Source: Methanobacteriota archaeon | Lineage (GTDB): Archaea > Thermoplasmatota > Thermoplasmata > UBA10834 | Direction of reading: 5' to 3' | Length of the DNA: 64,000 bases | NCBI GenBank assembly: GCA_020347565.1 | Contig: CP070732.1 | Location: 1,288,688 to 1,352,687, forward strand | Part shown: positions 59,082 through 64,000 of the stretch, piece by piece | Layout of the letters: every line of letters begins with the position of its first letter | How positions within the stretch are numbered: the first letter of the stretch is position 1 | The notes under the pieces: model-generated | The model's database searches: none | The model's input: the letters and a program-made list of their open reading frames with translations, nothing else | What the model was told of the DNA's origin: nothing | Position numbers and translations under genes: made by a program

Positions 59082-60239
59082 ATGAAGGCAGTCCAACTAG
59101 GATGCGGAATTACAGGGCTAGTGTGCGCTGAACACTTGGAGAAGAACGGAAAGATAGACGAACTGGTTTTGGCTGATGCATGGACCGACGCCGCCCAGAC
59201 CATGGCGGACAGAGTGGGGAGCAAGAAGATCACTGTGCAGAAGGTGGACGCGAGGGACGAAGGCGCCCTCAAGAAGCTCTTGACCGACTGCGACCTGCTT
59301 GTGAGCGCCATCCCCGGAGAGTTCAACAGGAAGGTGCTTGACACCGCTGTCAACGCGGGCACCAACTACGTCGACTTCTCCATGTGCGTGGATTCCATGG
59401 AGGAGCTCAATCAGCTGAGCAAGGACGCCAGTGACCGCGGCGTCACCGTTCTGACCTCAATGGGGTCTGACCCGGGAATATCGGACGTCTTCGCCCGATA
59501 CGCTTCGGACAAGCTGGACAAGCCAGAGAGCGCGAGGGTTATGGACGGCGACAGCGCCGTCGCCGACGGATACGACTTCTTCAGCCTCTGGTCGCCGCTC
59601 GAGATGCTGGAGGAGGTAACGATACCTGCTGCGGTCTTCAAGGACGGCGAGATGACCTACGTCCCTCCTCTGGGCGAGCGGCAGATATACGAGTTCCCCG
59701 AGCCGATCGGACCGCTCCCCGTGTATAACACGCTGCACGAGGAGACGTTCCTGATGTCCGAGTACATCGATGGGCTGAAGTATGCCGACTTCAGGATAGC
59801 AGTCGACGACAACTTCGCCAACACGGCCAGGACGCTTCGAATGATAGGCATGCACAGTCTTGAGGAGGTCGACGTGAAGGGCACACGCGTGCGTCCGCTA
59901 GATGTCGTGGTATCGCTCATGCCCAAGCCTGTGGACCTCATAGGGAAGGTCAAGGGGTTCGCTGGTATCGTGGTTGAGGTCGAGGGCGAGAAGGACGGGA
60001 AGAGGACGCTCGTCAAGGTATGGACGACGATGTCGCACGAGACCGCCTACGACCTCTGCCGCACCAACGCGACCGGTTACGTCGTCGGAAGCGGCGGTGC
60101 CGTCGGGTCCGACATGATAATCGACGGAGCGATAAAGGAGAAGGGCGTGCTGGTGCCCGAGCAGATACCTGCCAAGGAGTTCATCTCCCGCCTGCCCACC
60201 AAGAACTTGGAGGTCAAGGAGGAGGTGCGAGAGCTCTGA
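59082..60239 (+). CDS. saccharopine dehydrogenase-like oxidoreductase
   Basis: 385 residues. N-terminal Rossmann fold (VQLGCGITGLVCAEHLEK), DLLVSAIPGEFNRKVLDTAV, GTNYVDFS, then MGSDPGISDVFARYASD. This is the family of saccharopine reductases, lysine 6-dehydrogenase and carboxynorspermidine dehydrogenase. No partner gene nearby fixes the substrate; lysine metabolism would fit the kamA gene in this window but that is loose. Confidence 0.85.
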   Translation: MKAVQLGCGITGLVCAEHLEKNGKIDELVLADAWTDAAQTMADRVGSKKITVQKVDARDEGALKKLLTDCDLLVSAIPGEFNRKVLDTAVNAGTNYVDFSMCVDSMEELNQLSKDASDRGVTVLTSMGSDPGISDVFARYASDKLDKPESARVMDGDSAVADGYDFFSLWSPLEMLEEVTIPAAVFKDGEMTYVPPLGERQIYEFPEPIGPLPVYNTLHEETFLMSEYIDGLKYADFRIAVDDNFANTARTLRMIGMHSLEEVDVKGTRVRPLDVVVSLMPKPVDLIGKVKGFAGIVVEVEGEKDGKRTLVKVWTTMSHETAYDLCRTNATGYVVGSGGAVGSDMIIDGAIKEKGVLVPEQIPAKEFISRLPTKNLEVKEEVREL

Positions 60240-60293
60240 GCCTCACGAACCGGCGGATCGAGAACGCGTGAATGACCGCGGGACGCGCGGCGG

Positions 60294-61352
60294 TTAGTAC
60301 TTGTTCGAGAAGTACTTCAGTACCATCAGTGCGAACACCGTGATCCATTGGTCGTTCAGGGCGTGAGGCCTGGCCGTCGTGTACCAGAACCCGTCCTTCG
60401 ACCGGGTGTCGATGAGCCATCTGATGATATTCTCCATGCGGCTATCGTCCGGTCCGAAGCCGAGGTAGCATATGCAGTCAATCGCGGTCAGGCCGCTTCC
60501 GAAGTAAGTCGGGAACTTCAATGTCGTCCAGGTCTTCTCCGATCCGTTGAATCCCTTATGATAGTTCTTCCTGAAAAAGCCGTTGAGGACGAAGTTGCAT
60601 CCGTGCCTGAAGTCCTTGACTCGCTCGTGGTCAGGCATGTACGCCATGCCCCTCAGCGCGCCGACCGTGCTCCAGTAGCAGCTGGGGACCTGGTCGTAAT
60701 CGTGAGGGTCGTAGGCGATGGTCCTCCCGGATCTGATCCTCTCGGTGAACTCGTCCAGCTTCAAACGTCTGTACTGAGGCAGGTACCTCATGTCCTGTAG
60801 ATACGGGATGTTCCAGCCGCCGTCGCGGCGCTGCGTCCTCAGGAACCAGTCCGTGATCTTCGAGACGTCTGGATCGGTCTGCCTTCTCCCGTAACGGAGT
60901 ATCACCTGCAATGCGAGACCGGTGTAGTGAGGCCTGGGGATCATGTCGGCTACCGGTCCCCGGATGTATCCCTCCTCGTCCTGCCACGACAGAATCTTGT
61001 CGATTGCCTGCTGCACATGTCCCTCGTCGGGATCGGTGCAGTACTCGCACAGCCAGTACAGGTTCCTCAGCATCGTCTCGTAGGTCCATCCGAAGGGGGG
61101 GCCAGGGCCGTCATCCTCCGCTTTCTTCCTATCCTCGGAGATCGGCCAAGTCCCGTCTTCCCTCAGCGTCCGGAGCAGCTTGAGCCTCGGCTTGTAGGCC
61201 TTCGCCTCCTCTAGCGTCTTCTGGACCTCGGAATCTTCCTGGTCCTTCTCGATCACATATCTCAGAAGCCAGTACTTCACCGGAGGTATCGCTACGCTCC
61301 TGAGCCTGTACTCGGACTGCCCGATCACCAGGTCGATATCCTGCTTGAGCAT
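60294..61352 (-). CDS. terpenoid cyclase/prenyltransferase-fold protein
   Basis: 352 residues, soluble, all alpha. Repeats of the alpha/alpha-toroid type: ILSWQDEEGYIRGPVADMI, WFLRTQRRDGGWNIPYLQD, WLIDTRSKDGFWYTTARPH (QW-like repeats). No DxDD or catalytic aspartate cluster as in squalene cyclases, so it may not be a cyclase. Function unknown. Divergent from a small membrane protein at 61.4 kb. Confidence 0.75.
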   Translation of the reverse strand: MLKQDIDLVIGQSEYRLRSVAIPPVKYWLLRYVIEKDQEDSEVQKTLEEAKAYKPRLKLLRTLREDGTWPISEDRKKAEDDGPGPPFGWTYETMLRNLYWLCEYCTDPDEGHVQQAIDKILSWQDEEGYIRGPVADMIPRPHYTGLALQVILRYGRRQTDPDVSKITDWFLRTQRRDGGWNIPYLQDMRYLPQYRRLKLDEFTERIRSGRTIAYDPHDYDQVPSCYWSTVGALRGMAYMPDHERVKDFRHGCNFVLNGFFRKNYHKGFNGSEKTWTTLKFPTYFGSGLTAIDCICYLGFGPDDSRMENIIRWLIDTRSKDGFWYTTARPHALNDQWITVFALMVLKYFSNKY

Positions 61353-61438
61353 CCTGGTGGCAGTATGGCCTCTGAAGACAAGTCACTTCCGCTCACGAGG
61401 GAAGGTTATTTTTACTCTCCCCCTGCATTCTCAATCGC

Positions 61439-61861
61439 ATGCCCTGGACAGGCGAGGACACGAAGGATGTGCTAAAGAAGGTCCTTGGAGGACTGATAGC
61501 TGCGGCGATATTGGCAATGGTGTACGCCCTCCTTGAGGACTCGCCGTGGTACGTCGCCCTGTCCCTCGGTGTGGTGCTCGTCATCCTGATACTCGTGACT
61601 ATATGGAGGCTGAGGCGTATACCGTCGGTCGCTGCAGATGCATCCGCCGCCAATCGCCCTTCCGAGGCTCTGGAGCCACCTGCAGACGCGGGGCCATCTT
61701 CTGCGCTGACGAAGAGCAGCGGCGACGCTCAGCCGCCGTCCTCCTCTGACGACCATCCGCTCTCGGACGCCGGACAGAAGGCGGCGAAGAAGGCGGCCAA
61801 GGCCGAGCAGAAACGCCTCAAGAAGGAGGCGAAGTCAAGGGAGAAGCTGTCCAAGCCTTGA
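61439..61861 (+). CDS. small membrane protein with charged lysine-rich tail
   Basis: 140 residues. Two membrane helices (LGGLIAAAILAMVYALL; YVALSLGVVLVILILVTIW), a Ser/Ala/Pro linker, and a final 30 residues rich in Lys and Ala (AKKAAKAEQKRLKKEAKSREK), probably helical and facing the cytoplasm. A TATA-like GGTTATTTTTA lies about 35 nt upstream. No recognised family. Confidence 0.65.
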   Translation: MPWTGEDTKDVLKKVLGGLIAAAILAMVYALLEDSPWYVALSLGVVLVILILVTIWRLRRIPSVAADASAANRPSEALEPPADAGPSSALTKSSGDAQPPSSSDDHPLSDAGQKAAKKAAKAEQKRLKKEAKSREKLSKP

Positions 61862-61956
61862 GCCAGCTGGTCGGAGCCAGGGCTGGCCTGTCGTATCCTG
61901 TGGCTAGTGACGCATCGGCGGAAGACCCGGCTGGCCTTCGACGATGCCGTTCTGAC

Positions 61957-62967
61957 TCAGCTTGTTGGCGGACTCTGCGGCGGCTGGGCCGGCTGGCCAG
62001 GCGGCGGTGCTTGTGGCTGACCCGGTCCAGGCGGAGGCGGGACCTGTACGTCCGGCTGGGGAGGCGTCATCGGCGTCGGCACCTTGCCCCGTCGGGATCT
62101 CATCGCGATCGCCACTGCGACGATCACGACGATTACGACGATGATGAGGAGCGTGAGCCAGAGGTTATCGCCAGTGAACATGGACACTATGCCTCCATCG
62201 TCGCCTTCTCCGAAGCTGTAGTCTTCCAGCTCGAGATCGACCAATCCCATCTCGGACATGTCCTGCTTGACATAGAACCCGACCTCATCAGAGTAGTACC
62301 AGTACACCGTTTCCGTGGAGGCGTTCATCGTCCTCTCGACCTTCACCTTGCAGCAGTCGAAGGTTCCAGCGGGGACGGTCACGGGAATGCTTTCATCGAC
62401 CACAGTCATGACCACATCGCCGGACACGGTCTCCGAATCAGATTCCGTCTGACCGAGTATGGTAGTCCAGTACTCGGCCGTCGCGTTGAACTCCGATGTC
62501 TGGACGGAGTTCAGCGTGATGGCGCCGTCTCCGATGAAATCATCCATCGAAGGGCTGTACTCCATCTCGTAGCCCATCGTCATATCCATCGAAATTCCCA
62601 TTGCGCCGATCTCCATGGTCATCTCGCCGTCCTCGGAGATGACGTCGAAATCGGACCTGAGACGCACCTGTTCGCCTTCGAGGTCCAGCGTTCCTGAGAT
62701 GGTCATGCCTTCCATGGTGCCAGACACCTCTCCCGATCCCGACATCTCGAGATAGAAGACCTCCTTTCCATCGAGCGTGTCGGCCTTGTCGACCTTCATC
62801 TCGAGGCTGCCATCCATTATCATTCCCTCTTCCTCCGCCTCGAACGAGTACTTCCAGTAGTCTCCTACGCCGATTTCCAGATCATCTCCCGCAGAGTTGG
62901 CCGGGATCATCAACGATGCCAACATCAGGACTGCGAGAGATCCTGATACTACACGCGTTATGCTCAT
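61957..62967 (-). CDS. surface lipoprotein-like protein with proline-rich cytoplasmic tail
   Basis: 336 residues. Signal peptide at 1-25 (VVSGSLAVLMLASLMIPANSA), an acidic extracellular domain of about 230 residues (GVGDYWKYSFEAEEE; VPAGTFDCCKVKVERTMN), a membrane helix near 275-295 and a C-terminal tail of proline, glutamine and glycine (PPPPGPGQPQAPPPGQPAQP). The start ATG at 62967 lies after a long upstream frame that is antisense to nothing functional. Function unknown. Confidence 0.75.
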   Translation of the reverse strand: MSITRVVSGSLAVLMLASLMIPANSAGDDLEIGVGDYWKYSFEAEEEGMIMDGSLEMKVDKADTLDGKEVFYLEMSGSGEVSGTMEGMTISGTLDLEGEQVRLRSDFDVISEDGEMTMEIGAMGISMDMTMGYEMEYSPSMDDFIGDGAITLNSVQTSEFNATAEYWTTILGQTESDSETVSGDVVMTVVDESIPVTVPAGTFDCCKVKVERTMNASTETVYWYYSDEVGFYVKQDMSEMGLVDLELEDYSFGEGDDGGIVSMFTGDNLWLTLLIIVVIVVIVAVAIAMRSRRGKVPTPMTPPQPDVQVPPPPGPGQPQAPPPGQPAQPPQSPPTS

Positions 62968-63157
62968 CCACCTTCCTCCGAGTGTACGTCGGGTCCTCCG
63001 ACGGCACCGAGATTGGCCAGTTGGTACTTCAATCCTACTGTTCAAACCGCCGTATAGGAGAGTCCTGCTCCGCCACGGAGCCCTCGACGGACGCAATGTC
63101 TTAATCAATGTGTGTGCATTCGAGGCCTGCCCGCGACCGCTTGAGCGATGTGAATGC

Positions 63158-63913
63158 ATGGGTCCGACGAAGGCTATCACAAGGAAGATGGGAAAGGCAT
63201 ATGTCGACTGCGTGTCATGTCATCCGAAGAGACATACAATCGACCTGACGCGCGCCAAAGAGCAGCACTCGACGTACTGCAGTACGCTTGCAGACCTGGG
63301 TCTGGAGGTCGCCACGCTGCCCGCTGACGAGAGTCACCCGGACGCATGTTTCGTGGAGGACACCGTGGTCGTCCGCGGCCGAAGGGCACTCGTGTGCAGG
63401 GCTGGGGCCGAGAGCAGGAGGGGCGAGGAAACAGCGGTCGAGCAATTCCTACAGGATTACCTGACAACGAGGCGCGCCGAGGCGCCCGCCACCGTCGAGG
63501 GCGGCGATGTCGTCCACTTCGAGGGCCGCCTCCTCAGCGGAGTCAGCCAGAGGACGAACGCCGAGGGCGTCAGACAGATGGGCGATTGGCTCGAGGCGCC
63601 CGTGGACACGATAGTCGATCCGGAGATCATGCATCTGAAGAGCTACGTGACGTACCTCGGAAGGAATACGGTCGTCGCTAACCGAAGGTATGCCTCGCAT
63701 CCCACCCTTGCGGACCTCGACGTCGTTGTCGTGCCGCCCGACGAGGCGTACGCGGCGGATACACTGACCATCGACGATACCGTGCTCATGCCGTCGTCCT
63801 GTCCCAAGGCGCACGACCTTGTACGTCGCGCAGGGTTCCGTGTCGTGCAGCTGGACATGAGTGAGATTGAAAAGTGCGATGGCGCGATGACCTGCCTCTC
63901 TGTCCTTTTTTGA
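63158..63913 (+). CDS. dimethylarginine dimethylaminohydrolase (DDAH)-type hydrolase
   Basis: 251 residues, pentein fold. ESHPDACFVEDTVVV supplies the substrate-binding Asp and Glu, VEGGDVVHFEGRLLSGVSQRTN the mid-domain motif, and the nucleophile is the Cys in GAMTCLSVLF seven residues from the end. Hydrolyses methylated arginine or arginine to citrulline. Citrulline would feed argG at 35 kb. ATG at 63158 chosen over far-upstream codons because homology starts there (TKAITRKMGKAYVDCVSCHPK). Confidence 0.88.
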   Translation: MGPTKAITRKMGKAYVDCVSCHPKRHTIDLTRAKEQHSTYCSTLADLGLEVATLPADESHPDACFVEDTVVVRGRRALVCRAGAESRRGEETAVEQFLQDYLTTRRAEAPATVEGGDVVHFEGRLLSGVSQRTNAEGVRQMGDWLEAPVDTIVDPEIMHLKSYVTYLGRNTVVANRRYASHPTLADLDVVVVPPDEAYAADTLTIDDTVLMPSSCPKAHDLVRRAGFRVVQLDMSEIEKCDGAMTCLSVLF

Positions 63914-63920
63914 CTTTTCG
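63904..63920 (+). terminator. T-tract at the end of the DDAH gene
   Basis: A run of six T across the stop codon followed by another TTTT; T-rich termination signal. Confidence 0.4.
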
Positions 63921-63983
63921 CTAAAGGTTTATGTGGAGCGACGCGTTGTCATTCCCACGCCTTATGTGACAGGAGGAAGGACG

Positions 63984-64000
63984 ATGGTGCAGGTACTGGA
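63984..64000 (+). CDS. start of an unidentified gene (3' truncated)
   Basis: ATG at 63984 with AGGAGGAAGG 5 nt upstream, reading MVQVL to the window edge. A TATA-like GGTTTATG at 63925 precedes it. Five codons are too few to identify it. Confidence 0.6.

Noticed and set aside
1-64000. CRISPR arrays, insertion sequences, integrases, rRNA genes, prophage genes
   Set aside because: None seen: no regularly spaced repeats, no transposase or integrase motifs, no rRNA-like stretches.

Overview
The window is archaeal and GC-rich. It carries archaeal/eukaryotic-type information genes (eL44, eS27, eL21, eL15, aIF2-alpha, aIF1A, Nop10, PCNA, family B polymerase, TFS, RpoF, Pus10, Rio1, KH/Pno1-type protein, KsgA/Dim1), a geranylgeranyl-reductase-family enzyme for archaeal lipids, an intron-containing tRNA-Tyr, and TATA boxes about 25 nt upstream of many leaderless starts. 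Two DUF835 proteins, several winged-helix regulators and the gene mix point to Euryarchaeota, most likely Thermoplasmatota. That placement is inference; there is no rRNA here to settle it.

Layout. 1-10.1 kb: an ABC-2 exporter (ATPase truncated by the window edge), lysine 2,3-aminomutase, a Dph6-like ligase, then a membrane-bound winged-helix regulator downstream of a 1480-residue thioester alpha-2-macroglobulin. 10.2-14.7 kb: zinc-ribbon protein, creatininase/ArfB-like hydrolase, RpiA, then the eL44-eS27-aIF2a-Nop10-PAC2 block. 14.8-19.2 kb: ribbon-helix-helix regulator, tRNA-Tyr, a CheY/DUF835 sensor pair, a membrane protein with a long basic tail, and TFS. 19.3-23.3 kb: PCNA, PurN, split transketolase and transaldolase. 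With RpiA these give most of a non-oxidative pentose phosphate pathway.

23.3-32.2 kb: metalloprotease, geranylgeranyl reductase, Taw2-like tRNA enzyme, a large cysteine-containing protein of unknown function, the second DUF835 protein, and a cupin/M24 peptidase/C45 hydrolase operon. 32.3-46.6 kb: tRNA-Glu, ACT protein, argG-argH, aIF1A-Rio1-KH, Pus10-eL21-RpoF-DUF655-KsgA, a DUF1611 gene split by one in-frame TAG, a YchF-type GTPase and DNA polymerase B. 46.6-54.5 kb: a radical-SAM gene remnant, eL15, a ThiI-like protein with a degenerate PP-loop, two class III aminotransferases, an MmsA-type aldehyde dehydrogenase and a ferritin-like protein, followed by decayed gene fragments. 54.5-64 kb: aldehyde:ferredoxin oxidoreductase, TSUP transporter, RNase J-like nuclease, saccharopine-dehydrogenase-like enzyme, terpenoid-cyclase-fold protein, two surface/membrane proteins and a DDAH-type hydrolase.

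The items most worth a second look are the membrane-anchored alpha-2-macroglobulin with its membrane-bound regulator, the amber-interrupted DUF1611 gene, the CheY-DUF835 pair with its eight-cysteine cluster, and several long palindromes in promoters and leaders (17491, 20807, 47140, 10160). I saw no CRISPR array, insertion sequence, rRNA or integrase.
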